Shown here in pieces: positions 29,180 to 39,018 of a DNA stretch of 64,000 nucleotides; positions within the stretch are counted from its first letter, which is position 1, and the number at the start of each line of letters is the position of its first letter. The stretch covers positions 600,230 to 664,229 of the forward strand of contig KZ111155.1 of the NCBI GenBank assembly GCA_002077045.2. Reading direction: 5' to 3'. This DNA is from Rachicladosporium sp. CCFEE 5018 (taxonomy: Eukaryota; Ascomycota; Dothideomycetes; Cladosporiales; Cladosporiaceae). Made by a program: the position numbers and the translations under genes. The notes beneath the pieces are model-generated. The model saw only the letters and a program-made list of their open reading frames with translations, was not told the DNA's origin and did not search any database.

Positions 29180-29290
29180 GGTCAAGTCCCATCGCACACG
29201 CCACGTATCTTACAATATCTGGCTCTAGATCCAGTTCAGACTTCCCGGAGATCCGCCGTGCCTTTGCTCAAACATCTCATCGCTCACTCC

Positions 29291-29721
29291 TCACTGCTCA
29301 CGTCCAGTAAACCCACTAGTCAACCCATCGAGCGTGTTGCCAGTCTGCCTCGTTATCAGCAGGCACTTCTGAATCGCCACAACCCAGACAGAGCACTCAC
29401 CTGCTTTCCCAAAGGATTCTGCATCAGCCCTCCACCAGCATTCCCAAGACTCTTCTTCAATTCCTTCACATCTTCCTGGTCGTCTGCGGGGATCTTGGAG
29501 ATGCCGTCCTTCATCATGTAGCTCATCTTGTTCTCGCCCATGGTCTCGAGAGCCTTCTCCTCGAGCTGACGCTTCAGCCATGCCGGGATACCGAAGCTGC
29601 GTCTGTGTCAGGTCTATTGGAGGAAACTGGGCGGAGTTTGGAGACCCTACAGATAGATCGCACCGCCTGTCACGGCGAATACGCCGACGATAATCGCGAG
29701 GATGGTGGTAGTGGAAGACAT
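29291..29721 (-). CDS. 106-aa single-pass membrane protein, three exons
   Basis: Exons 29721-29651, 29596-29401 and 29344-29291 (introns 54 and 56 nt) join in consistent phase to give 106 aa. Residues 6-27 (TILAIIVGVFAVTGGAIYLFGI) form one hydrophobic helix. A basic-acidic amphipathic helix follows (PAWLKRQLEEKALETMGENK), then SYMMKDGISKIPADDQEDVKEL and a Gly-rich end. This looks like a tail-exposed, N-terminally anchored protein of an organelle membrane. I do not recognise a named family. The coherent intron structure and protein-like sequence argue that it is real despite its size. Its 3' end lies 111 bases from that of the converging phosphoesterase gene. Confidence 0.75.
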
Positions 29722-30101
29722 GTGGGGACGATTACTGTCGTGGTCGAGAGTATTGAAAATGATAAAATGAGCAGCGTCTTGAAGTATTCCTTCACGCTAC
29801 TTGTATGTACTACACTAACACCTTGGCTAAGTGTGACGGGTTTTGACGCGATACAAGGTTCCGTACCTGATTGCTGCACGCGTAACCGTGCCGTGCACTG
29901 TTCTTGGAGGGGCGTGGAGGGGTTTGGTGGAGGGGTTGACGATGACGTAGCCACCCCTCCACTCATGGGAAATTGAGGTACGCCTAGTGTTGACTGCATG
30001 TACCAATTGCTTGATTGTTTCCTAACCAGATAGCTGTATCGTTTGTTTGGATCTTTAATCATCCACTCTCTACCTCTCAACCCGCACAAGTTTCATCCAT
30101 C
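29722..30101. other. Divergent promoter region, membrane protein / glycine-rich gene
   Basis: About 380 bases between diverging starts. A leader rich in C and T precedes the glycine-rich gene. No defined element is recognised. Confidence 0.4.
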
Positions 30102-31123
30102 ATGTCAGGCTACGGCAGAGACGACTACGACTCCAACCAGGGCGGAGGTGGGGGCTACGGTGACGATCGCCGTCAGCAAGGCCGCCGCAACGATGGTGAT
30201 GACTACAACAACGACTCCGGCCGGCAGGGTGGAGGCGGCGGTGGAGGCTACGGCAATGACTCCTACGGCGGTGGTGGCGGACGCCAGCAGGAGTACGGCA
30301 ATGAGGGACGCCAGCAAGGCTACGGCAATGAAGGTCGCCAGCAGGACAATAACTCCTACGGCGGCGGACGTCAGAGCGGAGGTGGCTACGACGGCGCCGA
30401 TTCCGGTCGCCAGGAACAGGGCTATGGTCACCAGTCCGATCACGGCCGCAACGATGGCCCGTACTCCGAGCACGGCCGTCAGGGCCAGGGCTACGGAGAC
30501 TCGACAGGCACTTCCTACGGCGGCGGAGGTGGCTACGGCGGCGGCAATGACGACTTCCAAGGCGCTGCTCAGCACGCTCAGGAGCACGCTGGTAACAGCG
30601 GGAATGGCGACCTCTTCAGCTCGGCTTTAGGCATGCTCTCGGGCAAGAAGCAGCAGCTGCAGAACGAGGATCTGAATGAGCAAGGCGCTGTACAGGCGCA
30701 CCAGAACTTCTACGGTGGAGGTGGTGGTGGGCAGTGAGGCGGCATGGCGAGTGCCGGAGCTGGTGGCATGGGCGCTGCTGCTGCGATGCAGGCGTTGAAG
30801 ATGTTCACTGGTGGACAGGGTGGTGGTAGACAGGGCGGTGGAGGTATGGGTGGAGGAGGGCAGAATCAGTTCATTGGGATGGCTATGGGCGAGGCGTCGA
30901 AGCTGTTTGGTAAGTGATTACATACAGACCATACCAGGTAAAGTGATATACTGACGTGCTTCTAGACCAGCAAAGTCAGCAAGGCAACACGGGCGGCGCC
31001 AGCAAGCAAGATGCAGTGGGCAGTGCAGCCCAAATGGCGCTGAAGATGTTCATGAAGTCCGAGATGGGCGGCAGTGGGTCAGGCGGCGGAGGACTGATGA
31101 GCATGGCAAGCAAGTTCTTGTAG
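30102..31123 (+). pseudogene. Glycine-rich DUF7721-like protein with in-frame TGA at codon 212
   Basis: Exons 30102-30909 and 30966-31123 (56-nt intron) give a 321-codon frame interrupted only by TGA at 30735-30737. The first 150 residues are GYGG/QQGYGNEGRQ-type low complexity. Then come DLFSSALGMLSGKKQQLQNE, LNEQGAVQAHQNFYG, and after the TGA AAAMQALKMFTGG, QNQFIGMAMGEASKLFD (spanning the intron) and SAAQMALKMFMKSEM. That order is what I recall for fungal DUF7721-type glycine-rich proteins. The conserved part therefore straddles the stop. Either a Gly GGA codon mutated to TGA, or the codon is read through (the following base is G, not a strong readthrough context), or the base call is wrong. 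Without readthrough only a 211-aa product lacking the C-terminal helices results. Confidence 0.7.
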
Positions 31124-31387
31124 TGCTGATTTCGTCCGTGGATGAAGCAATGGGATGCGGGAAGACATAGAAGTGAGAGGACGGAAAAGCAGCTGCGATG
31201 CAGCATGGGTCCGACAGATTATAATGGCCTAGGCTATCTGATATAATGAAGGAACTTATACAAGACCATTCTTGTGTACCTTATGCTTTCAAGCGTTCCG
31301 ATCACAGCGCCCGTCAAAAGTTGGAGACCGTCTAGACACTTGCTCCAGGAGCTCGGTGACCTGTGCCGACAGTAAACTTCCTCGTAC

Positions 31388-32469
31388 CTATTGCGGTCCA
31401 CCTCCAAACTCAAACGGACTCCTCGGATCAGCCTCAAAGACCCGCAACACAGTCTCTCCAATTCCCGGCAACCAGTACATCCTCAACTTTCCATTCACCA
31501 CACTAACCTCCACCGGATTCACCGTCAACGGCACTCCAGCATCCGTCCGCAAGGTGATCGGCGCTTCAGCCACAGGCACCATAGTCTCAACATCTACCAG
31601 GGCTATTCCACCGAGATAGTAAGTACCCAGTGTCGCGATGCCGGAGCACAGCATGATTGGCCGGTAGTTGTAGCTCGGCGAGCGAGGGAGAGCAGCTTGC
31701 AGTCTTGGTAGTCGATGAAGTAGGAGGGGTTGCGGACGGTGGCTATTGGAGGAGTGTATGCCGAGTTGGTCGATGGTGGAGGTCTGTAGTGATTGGGTTT
31801 GCCATGCGGACGATCTGCAGGATAGGCGAAGGTGCTGGCGTTGCGGGATCCCCAGTTCAGCGTGTGGAGGGTCTGCTTGGCTGTGTTGTGGACTATGGCG
31901 CCTTGATGATCGAGTACTCGCAGCACTGTCTCTTGCGAGAGGTCCGACGGTTTGACGCGGACGATGTGGGCGGTGCTGTTGGGTCTGTATTGCGCGAGCG
32001 TGGTCCAGATGTACTCGCCATCGAAATCGATGCCACCGGTATGATATTCAATCTCGCCTGGCGCCGTGAGTGTCGCATCGGCGAGAAGAGTGCCATTGCT
32101 GGTGTAGACAAGGAAGTGGGCAGAGCCCTCGCCTGCCGTGCGATCGGTGCCGTTGATGATCAAGCCGTTTCCATAGGAGACGGTGGGAACCGTCCAATCG
32201 CCTGCGCTCACGACATAGCGGTCTGGACCCAGGCGGACAATACCTTCTGGCTCGTAGGTGTAGCCGGGAGACTGGAGTGTGATGTTGGCGATCGATCGCC
32301 AGATTGTGGTGCGGCCGAGGGCTTGGAAGAGGGAGATGATTGCTTCGCCGTCGGATCTGGTATGAGACGGAGGAAGTGGCGATGGAGTCAATGGAATCGA
32401 AGGCGCAAATTTCGTTACGTTCGCAGCAAGTACGCAAGTTGCGAGTGGTAGTATAGTGAAGAACCTCAT
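31388..32469 (-). pseudogene. DUF6454-like secreted protein with a one-base frameshift
   Basis: The frame starts at the ATG at 32469 with a signal peptide (MRFFTILPLATCVLAANVT). It carries YEPEGIVRLGPDRYVVSAGD, EYHTGGIDFDGEYIWTTLAQ, DHQGAIVHNTAKQTLHTLNW and YFIDYQDCKLL, segments I associate with the DUF6454 beta-propeller-like family. After DCKLL, at about 31690-31702, the matching continuation (RPIMLCSGIATLGTYYLGG and onward to TAG at 31388) is in another frame. One missing base in the CTCTCCCTC run restores a 360-codon frame, and no GT...AG intron fits. As written, translation ends soon after in unrelated residues. A homopolymer base-calling error is a serious alternative to a true mutation. 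The function of the family is unknown. Confidence 0.72.
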
Positions 32470-33231
32470 GACGACTGTGTTATGGCTTTACGCACCTTGT
32501 CGACGATGATGAACACAAAAGGGAAAGTCCAAACCTGCCTTACCATAGCTACGCGGGACCTGCGTCCATTTTTCTAGCACCTGGAGCTAGATATGACCGC
32601 ATCATGCCCCTCTACCATCGCATTGCGTTCTCACAGAAGAAATGTACGTCGATGGAGGAGGAGATGATGTCGAAACGAGACATCGACGCACGTGGCGGCG
32701 GGCGCCAAGGCGGGAGTGTCGAACCCCTCTCGAGCTTCATGTTCTCCGATTGATCTTACAGCATCCTCCACCGACCGCAGGTCCACAGCTGTTCCTTACT
32801 CGCACCGTAGCGTGGAAGCACAACGTGCGCTGGCATAGCATCGACAACGAGCTGAAAGCGACCATGACATCTTGGCGTGCTGCGGTGCCCGCACTCAAAT
32901 TGGAAACACCCCGGGCGAAGACAGTTTGCAGCTCCTGGCCGATCGCTCGTCTACGCATGGAAGATGCATATTCCGCGAAGACTCGCTGCTGCGGCGAAGC
33001 CGCTCGCGTCCTTCGGCAGACTGCCTAGCAGCCAGACGACAGGACGGAGCCCATGCTGAAGGATCGCGCTAGCAGCCCTGGCCAAATGAGGCCGAGAATA
33101 CGCACGAGTCAAGGGCAAGCGATACGTTTCATGTTCTCGACCTTTGCGCTTGTTCACTTCAGCGATGATTTTCGTTACTCTTGCGATTTCTTTGGTCCTT
33201 TGAGCGTGTCCTTGTCCTGAAGTCACCAATC
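32470..33231. other. Divergent intergenic region
   Basis: About 760 bases between the DUF6454-like gene and the wall-protein gene. Open frames at 32642-33028 and on the opposite strand have no family features. A minus-strand TTCGA near 32706 lacks A- and B-box partners, so it is not a tRNA. I see nothing supported. Confidence 0.4.
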
Positions 33232-35577
33232 ATGGATTTCTTACTCCTGTTTCTCGCGTTGTCTGCGCAGGCTTCCATCGCACAGACGACGAGCACAAAC
33301 AGTTCCAACGTAGGCGACTTCGTAGCAGAGGGACTGCAGATTACAGCTTCTTCGACAACAAGTCCATCCACGATGTCTACATTACCCAGCACGAATAACG
33401 ACTCATCTACAGGGTTGCTTCAAGGTCCATTCGACCTACCGATCTCACCACAAACGACGCTCTTGACCCTGCTCCCCGACTACACGACTCTGAGTCCAGC
33501 AGATGCCTCGGCAATCACGGCAGACTTCTCTTGCGCAGCCTCGCATAGCGCATGGCTAAGCTCCGTCCATGAGCCCACCAACTATGCAACCTTGACAGTC
33601 ACAACTTCTACCTCCTTCGAGGCCCCTGTCATACTAGGGACGGCAGACGTCTATACAACCTCTGCCGGCCTCGCCTACGCCCATGGCAACTTCACGCCCA
33701 CAAGCACCTCGATGTGGACGTTCAATGGCCCTACATTCACAACGACATCGTCGATGTCACCAGGACCTGACTATCCGAGCTGTAGCGTCGGCCCGATCGC
33801 GTGCTCACTGTTGTCTCAATCAGTATGGAGCAGCTTGGGTCTCCCATCCGGCGCATCAATCACCCAGCTACCGAACTGGTCGCTTCCAGACTGTGTCATA
33901 CCCAGCCCCACGACAACAGCCTCAGCTCTACCAAGCAACTCAGACCTGCCGTGCCAGCTTACTGGTAGGAATGTAGAAGTGCTGTACTGGCCCAGCCCTA
34001 CCATCACCAACGGCCCCAGTGTCCAGACTGCCACTACCGTGATCTCCGGCTCTACAATGACCTTCACGTCTCCATCGGTCTACCTGTCTTTCGACATGAT
34101 AGGCGCGTATCACCTCATCACAGGTCACCAAAATGTATATGAGCCTGTGGGCGCCACACGCAGCAATCAGTGGGTCGCAGTCGACCCTTCAGACATCTCA
34201 AGTATGATTCTCACCTCCACCGGCCTGGACATGTCTTCAGCAGCACTCGACATAGCCACCGGCGGCACAAGCTCCAATCGCTACGTCACGGAGTTCTACC
34301 GCGGTTGGAATGGCCTCGTCGGCCCAGCAGAAGGCATGAACATGGTTCCGCAGTTTGTCGACTTTGACGCCCTTACCAAACCGGATCCAGTGGCGTACTA
34401 CTTCGGCGCTGGCTGGCAGTCAGGAGGTGTAAGCGCTGGCCCACCGGGTTGCAACGACGTCACCTCCGGATTCCAGGACATCATGAATCCGCGTGGACCT
34501 GCGCCGGAGTGTGCTACGGTGTTCCAGGACTTGTATCATGCGCAGCTGGCTGTGCCGAAAGCTGTACGAGCACTCGATCCGGCGTGGGCGCAGTGTGATG
34601 TTCCTTTGTATGGTGTGTATGACCCTCCGATTGCGCTTCAGGCAGCTGGAGCTGTCAAGGGTCCAGCAGGTGCGACGACGACGAATTCAGCTGGTGGCCC
34701 GAAGACTACTGGGATGGACGCAACGCCACCTTCGACCCCTGTCGCGCCTACGCCCACTGTTACTGGTACTGCGCAGCAAGACAACCAGCCTACAACGACC
34801 GCGCCAGCGGACGATCCATCTCCCGCACCTGAGGGTCATGACACAGGAAATTCGGGATCAGGCTCATCAGGCTCGGACCCAGTCTCAGACAATACACCCT
34901 CTCAAGCCGGGACTCAGGGCGCTCCGGACGCCGTGATCTACACACTCCCTTCCACGACCTACACTCTGTCTCCTCCAGCAAGCAGCCCTGCCCCACTTGA
35001 TCAAGCGTCTCCAGTCCAGTCCTCCGTGCTGGTCATGGGATCGCAAACAATCACACTCGGTGGTAGCACTCAGGTCGTAGACAGGCACACCATGGCTCTC
35101 GGCTCGGCCGGCCTAGTTGTCGATGGCTCGACAGCGGTGCCGTCTCCTATCAGTGGTCAGCAAAGCCAGGGTACTCCAGGACCAATGGTGTATACACTGC
35201 CTTCCGCGACTTATACTCTGTCACCAGCTACAAGCGACCCAGCGACACCAAGTAACGTCTCACCCGCCTCTGCGTCTTCAATTCAATCTTCTGTGCTGTT
35301 CATGAGCTCGCAGACACTGACGCTCGGCGGCAGCGCTCAAGTTGTTGACGGACACACAGTGGCCCTCGGATTATCCGGTCTGGTGGTCGACGGCGCGACC
35401 GCAACTGCGCAACTAGTGCAATCTACGGCAAGCAGTGTCGTGGATCCGGGACAGTCAGATTCCGGGACCAGCGCTTCGCCTAGTGTTTCCGTGCAGACTG
35501 CTTCCGGCGCAGACCATGTTGGGTCGATCAGCGTCTGGCTCTGTGGTTCGATTCCGCTGCTCTTCATTCTGACATGA
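33232..35577 (+). CDS. Probable GPI-anchored, Ser/Thr-rich cell-surface protein
   Basis: A 781-aa single-exon protein. The ATG at 33232 starts a clear signal peptide (MDFLLLFLALSAQASIAQ); the longer frame opens only with TTG. Residues 20-480 form a Cys-containing ectodomain with many Ser/Thr and motifs such as DYPSCSVGPIACSLLSQSVW, AYHLITGHQNVYEPVG, TEFYRGWNGLVGPAEGMNMV and GPPGCNDVTSGF. A Pro/Ser/Thr-rich stalk follows, then two tandem modules of about 70 residues (YTLPS-T/A-TYTLSP ... SSVL-MxSQTxTLGGS-QVVD-HT-ALG-GLVVDG). The C-terminus (SISVWLCGSIPLLFILT) is a hydrophobic tail suitable for GPI attachment. It probably resides in the plasma membrane or wall. The ectodomain family is not recognised. 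The modules recall repeats of fungal surface proteins that carry TITLGG-type motifs. Confidence 0.85.
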   Translation: MDFLLLFLALSAQASIAQTTSTNSSNVGDFVAEGLQITASSTTSPSTMSTLPSTNNDSSTGLLQGPFDLPISPQTTLLTLLPDYTTLSPADASAITADFSCAASHSAWLSSVHEPTNYATLTVTTSTSFEAPVILGTADVYTTSAGLAYAHGNFTPTSTSMWTFNGPTFTTTSSMSPGPDYPSCSVGPIACSLLSQSVWSSLGLPSGASITQLPNWSLPDCVIPSPTTTASALPSNSDLPCQLTGRNVEVLYWPSPTITNGPSVQTATTVISGSTMTFTSPSVYLSFDMIGAYHLITGHQNVYEPVGATRSNQWVAVDPSDISSMILTSTGLDMSSAALDIATGGTSSNRYVTEFYRGWNGLVGPAEGMNMVPQFVDFDALTKPDPVAYYFGAGWQSGGVSAGPPGCNDVTSGFQDIMNPRGPAPECATVFQDLYHAQLAVPKAVRALDPAWAQCDVPLYGVYDPPIALQAAGAVKGPAGATTTNSAGGPKTTGMDATPPSTPVAPTPTVTGTAQQDNQPTTTAPADDPSPAPEGHDTGNSGSGSSGSDPVSDNTPSQAGTQGAPDAVIYTLPSTTYTLSPPASSPAPLDQASPVQSSVLVMGSQTITLGGSTQVVDRHTMALGSAGLVVDGSTAVPSPISGQQSQGTPGPMVYTLPSATYTLSPATSDPATPSNVSPASASSIQSSVLFMSSQTLTLGGSAQVVDGHTVALGLSGLVVDGATATAQLVQSTASSVVDPGQSDSGTSASPSVSVQTASGADHVGSISVWLCGSIPLLFILT
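34933..35400 (+). repeat. Tandem coding repeat, two diverged copies
   Basis: Copy 1 is about 34933-35133 and copy 2 about 35188-35400. They are alignable at protein level over about 67-71 residues, sharing YTLPS, TYTLSP, the SQT-TLGGS core and GLVVDG. They are diverged at nucleotide level, so the duplication is old. Confidence 0.8.
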
Positions 35578-36066
35578 GCACACGTGATTATTTTGACCAG
35601 CGATGCCCACCGAACCACGCTCATCATACGTCGCGCTGGAATACCACCGCTGGCGCATCTAGAAAGCCCAGCGACCAGCGAAAGTGTCAGCTACGATCGC
35701 CGAGCCAAGTGCTGCGAGCGGGACCCGCGGCGCACGCACTGACGTAGCTGTCGTCGAGGCCAGCTGCGTATATTGTTCGGGTACGCAGGGCTGCAGCATG
35801 GCCTCAAGCTTGCACTTGAGGTTCAAGTGCAGCCGGCAAGGAGCCTCAAGCTCAAGGACACAAGGCCGCCCGTCACAGGGCTGAAAGCCGGTGGTCGATA
35901 TGCTGTATCGAGTGAGAACGAGATGAAGGAAGACTACGATGGAGGAATCAGGGGAATGATGCTGTACAACTTCATCGCAGCGCGCATTTTCAGCGCTGAT
36001 GAAACGCTTCATGATATACTACACCGTTACAATATACATTCCCCTCATGCATCTCACATGTCTCAC
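35578..36066. other. Convergent 3' spacer
   Basis: About 490 bases between the wall-protein gene and SNU114, both ending here. A plus-strand frame at 35773-36369 runs antisense into SNU114 and is not supported. No RNA gene was seen. Confidence 0.4.
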
Positions 36067-39018
36067 TCACCCTCCACCTTCCCCTTCCATCTGTTTCCTT
36101 ACCTCCCCTTCAAGAAACCTCCCCACGCTCACCTCTCCACTCAAGCCCTTCCGCCGCCTAGTCTTGAGCACGAAATCCCTCGCCGTCCCCTGACTAGGCG
36201 CCTGCTCCAGCGGCCGGAATTTAATACTCTTATCCAGCGGATCCCCAGGAACCAAGCTCCACCGATCAAACACCAGACTCAGCGTCGCTTGGCCCTGCGT
36301 ATGGATTCGCAGGTCCGTCTCGAAGCCAAAACTATCAATCACGGGGATCAAGCCTCGGACGGAGTATAAGGGTGTACCGGGGACGGGAGCGTCGGAGAGC
36401 ACGTGGCCGCGGCGGCGGGAGAGGACTGTGTAGAGCGCTGAGACGGCGGTGGAGGGGCCGAGCATGGTGCAGGCGTAGACCGGCTCTAGTAGTCGCGGGG
36501 AGGCAGTGAGGAAAGCGGAGTAGCACGCCCGCCGCGCCGTGGGGATGATCTGACCGCCGCCGCGAGCCAGCGCTTCGGGCGCGAGCTCGAGATCTGTAAG
36601 CCTGAACTTCGTGTTGCGGATCGGCTCTTCGCAGAGCGGGCCTTCTCTCGTCGCCCAGGAGAAACCTTGCTTGATCGTATCTCGTACTGAGCGCAGGAGT
36701 CTGGCATCAATGGATGTAGGTATCGTGTCGTTTTGCAGGATATTCGGTCCTGAGTCCGAGGGTCCAAAGGCCCAGATATTCCGACTAGCAAGTAGATCAT
36801 ACCCGTAATTCTCCTCGAAGAACTTGCCCACTTTGCGCACGGATTCTTTTATCGATACACGGCCTGTCTCGATATCCTGCGCAATCCCGTCATCAAGCGG
36901 CTCAGCGACAAAAGTGAGCTTGTTCTTCTTGTTCGGCGTAAGAGCGTAGCATTTTATACTACTCTGATCTTGCACCGTTTCGCAGAACCGCGTCACCGGG
37001 TCTGAGACTTTGATCTCCATGTTTGCGTATAACTTGCGCAGGTCGTGCAGCACGCAGTCCATGTACAGCTCGCCTGTGCCGAGGACGACGTGCTCACCGG
37101 ATTCTTCTACGCGAGTCGTGATGAGGGGGTAGGATTTGTTGATTTTGCGGAGGCCGTCGAGCATTTTGGGGAGTTCGGAGGGGTTTATGGGTTCGACTGC
37201 GACTTTGAAGACGGGCTCGAAGAAATGTTGTATCGGGGTGAAGATGTAAGCGTCTTCGTCTGCTGGCAAAGAGGGGGCGACGACGGTGGCGGACTTGACT
37301 ATGCTATTGTCTATGCCGCCAAGGAGGACGAAGTTACCAGCGGGCATGCCGGAGGTAGGAATGTTGTAGCGGCTGTTGCAGGTGCTGACGTCGGATATGA
37401 CTGCCATGGCCATGTCTTCTTCGTTGTCGAGGGTGTAGTCTTCGCCGAGGACCCTGACTGTCATGCCGGGGCGGGCTGTTCCGGACATGACGCGGCCGAA
37501 GGAGTTGAAGGAGCGGGCATCGGAGGTGTTGAAGAGTTTGGTGATCTGGACGACAAGGGGACCCTCGGCGTCTACCCTGAGCATGCTCTGCGCTGTCTGT
37601 GAGTCGACTGGACCAGTGTAGTAGTTGTCGAGCTTCTGCTTTGCGCCTTCCACTGGACTGGGCACATGCTCCACGATCATGTCGACGAAGCCGCTTGCAG
37701 GACCGAAGAACTGCTCGCATACCATCTTGAGTAGGTCCTTCGCGTTTGCCCGCAGTTGTGATGGCTTCAGAACTATGCCCAGCTCCTCCAGCGTCTTCTT
37801 GAGATCTGCAGGGCTTTCTGATATCGTGTTGCTGTACAGCTTGTAGATCGGCTCCAGCACGAAGTGGACGAAAGATCGCCGTGCCTTCTCCTCCACTGCC
37901 TTCCGTGTGAACTTCCGTGACCGCGGATTGAATAAGATGTCTCCCCATAGTCGCTTACTGAACTCGCGCACGTCGAACTCGGCATTCGGGTAGCTCTCAG
38001 CGTACATCTTCGAGAAGCTCGGCAGGGTGAAGCACCAATTCATGCTGCTGCACGCGAACGCCACATTGCCCTTCTCCGGACTGACTCGGAACTTCTCGCC
38101 TCGTCCGGGGATGACAGACTCGATGTATGTGTTGACCTCCTCCACGACGTGCTTGAGCTTGAAGTAAGCATCGGCAGGCGGTAGCTTCAGCTCCAGTATT
38201 AGCCGATCCATCTTGTTCACCAATAGCACAATCGGCAAATTCGCTAACACAGCATGCTTGATCGCAAGCTCGGTCTGCACCTGCACGCCCTCCACCACAT
38301 CCACCACCACCACAACGCCATCCACCAATCTCATGCTAGCCGCCACCTCATCCGCGAAGTTGACATGCCCAGGCGTATCAATCATGTTGAACAAATGTGT
38401 CTTCCCGCTCGTCGCTTGCAGCGGCAGACTCATCGGACTAGCCTTGATCGACACACCCCTCTCATGCTCGAGTAGATGCGTATCCGTATACCGCAACCGA
38501 TCATCCTGCGCCTTGCCAGTCTTGCCCTCCCAGAACGAAGCCACGTCGTGCGTCTGCATGACAAGCATATCCATCACGCTCGTCTTGCCGTGATGGAGAT
38601 GCCCTACAAGCGCAATATTTCGTATCTGCTCCGGGAAGCCCATCATATCCGCGACGAACTTCCGATCAAAATTCACTTCCGGCAAGTTGTCCTCCTCGAT
38701 CGTGAACTTCTTCGTCTCGGCCGGCGCAACAATAGGCTGTTGTAGCGTTTGCGTGTCTTCTTCCTGGATGAGGGTCTCCACATCTGGACCGTAGACTTGC
38801 GAGGCGGAGGGGTAGTATTGCTTGTCTTCGTGAAGGACAACCGCATTGGAGGGGCCAGTATCGTCGAGCTCCATGAGCTCTTGGCCTGTGGTTGGATCAT
38901 CTTCGGGGTCGTCGTCGTCGAGGTATTGGGCGCCGGATATGGGTTGTTGGTCTTCTTCCTCCTCGCTTTCCTCAGGCTCGCCGATGTAGTTGCCGAACTC
39001 GTCGTAAAGGTCGTCCAT
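36067..39018 (-). CDS. SNU114: U5 snRNP GTPase Snu114 (Cwf10/EFTUD2)
   Basis: A 983-aa single-exon, EF-2-like GTPase, the expected length. In the nucleus it sits in the U5 snRNP and the U4/U6.U5 tri-snRNP and controls BRR2 during spliceosome activation and disassembly. The acidic N-terminal domain (about 1-115) is typical of Snu114 and absent from EF-2. G1 is GHLHHGKTS (139-147), G3 is DTPGHVNF, and G4 is NKMD within LLVNKMDRL. Domains II-V follow, with QFFGPASGFVDMIVEHVPSP, the EF-2-like GTGELYMDCVLHDLR and, near the C-terminus, SVRGLIPVIDSFGFETDLR. The ATG at 39018 begins the canonical MDDLYDEFGNYIG. It is transcribed divergently from ERG10. Confidence 0.97.
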   Translation of the reverse strand: MDDLYDEFGNYIGEPEESEEEEDQQPISGAQYLDDDDPEDDPTTGQELMELDDTGPSNAVVLHEDKQYYPSASQVYGPDVETLIQEEDTQTLQQPIVAPAETKKFTIEEDNLPEVNFDRKFVADMMGFPEQIRNIALVGHLHHGKTSVMDMLVMQTHDVASFWEGKTGKAQDDRLRYTDTHLLEHERGVSIKASPMSLPLQATSGKTHLFNMIDTPGHVNFADEVAASMRLVDGVVVVVDVVEGVQVQTELAIKHAVLANLPIVLLVNKMDRLILELKLPPADAYFKLKHVVEEVNTYIESVIPGRGEKFRVSPEKGNVAFACSSMNWCFTLPSFSKMYAESYPNAEFDVREFSKRLWGDILFNPRSRKFTRKAVEEKARRSFVHFVLEPIYKLYSNTISESPADLKKTLEELGIVLKPSQLRANAKDLLKMVCEQFFGPASGFVDMIVEHVPSPVEGAKQKLDNYYTGPVDSQTAQSMLRVDAEGPLVVQITKLFNTSDARSFNSFGRVMSGTARPGMTVRVLGEDYTLDNEEDMAMAVISDVSTCNSRYNIPTSGMPAGNFVLLGGIDNSIVKSATVVAPSLPADEDAYIFTPIQHFFEPVFKVAVEPINPSELPKMLDGLRKINKSYPLITTRVEESGEHVVLGTGELYMDCVLHDLRKLYANMEIKVSDPVTRFCETVQDQSSIKCYALTPNKKNKLTFVAEPLDDGIAQDIETGRVSIKESVRKVGKFFEENYGYDLLASRNIWAFGPSDSGPNILQNDTIPTSIDARLLRSVRDTIKQGFSWATREGPLCEEPIRNTKFRLTDLELAPEALARGGGQIIPTARRACYSAFLTASPRLLEPVYACTMLGPSTAVSALYTVLSRRRGHVLSDAPVPGTPLYSVRGLIPVIDSFGFETDLRIHTQGQATLSLVFDRWSLVPGDPLDKSIKFRPLEQAPSQGTARDFVLKTRRRKGLSGEVSVGRFLEGEVRKQMEGEGGG

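Noticed and set aside
30105..30587. Minus-strand Val/Ala-rich frame resembling a membrane protein
   Set aside because: It is the antisense shadow of the GYGG repeats. The hydrophobic look comes from reading repeat codons backwards.
32690..32730. Minus-strand tRNA suggested by GGGGTTCGACA
   Set aside because: No D-arm A box, no anticodon stem and no acceptor pairing were found at suitable distances.
37045..37602. Plus-strand frame of 185 codons with Val/Gly-rich sequence
   Set aside because: It lies antisense within SNU114 and has no features of its own.
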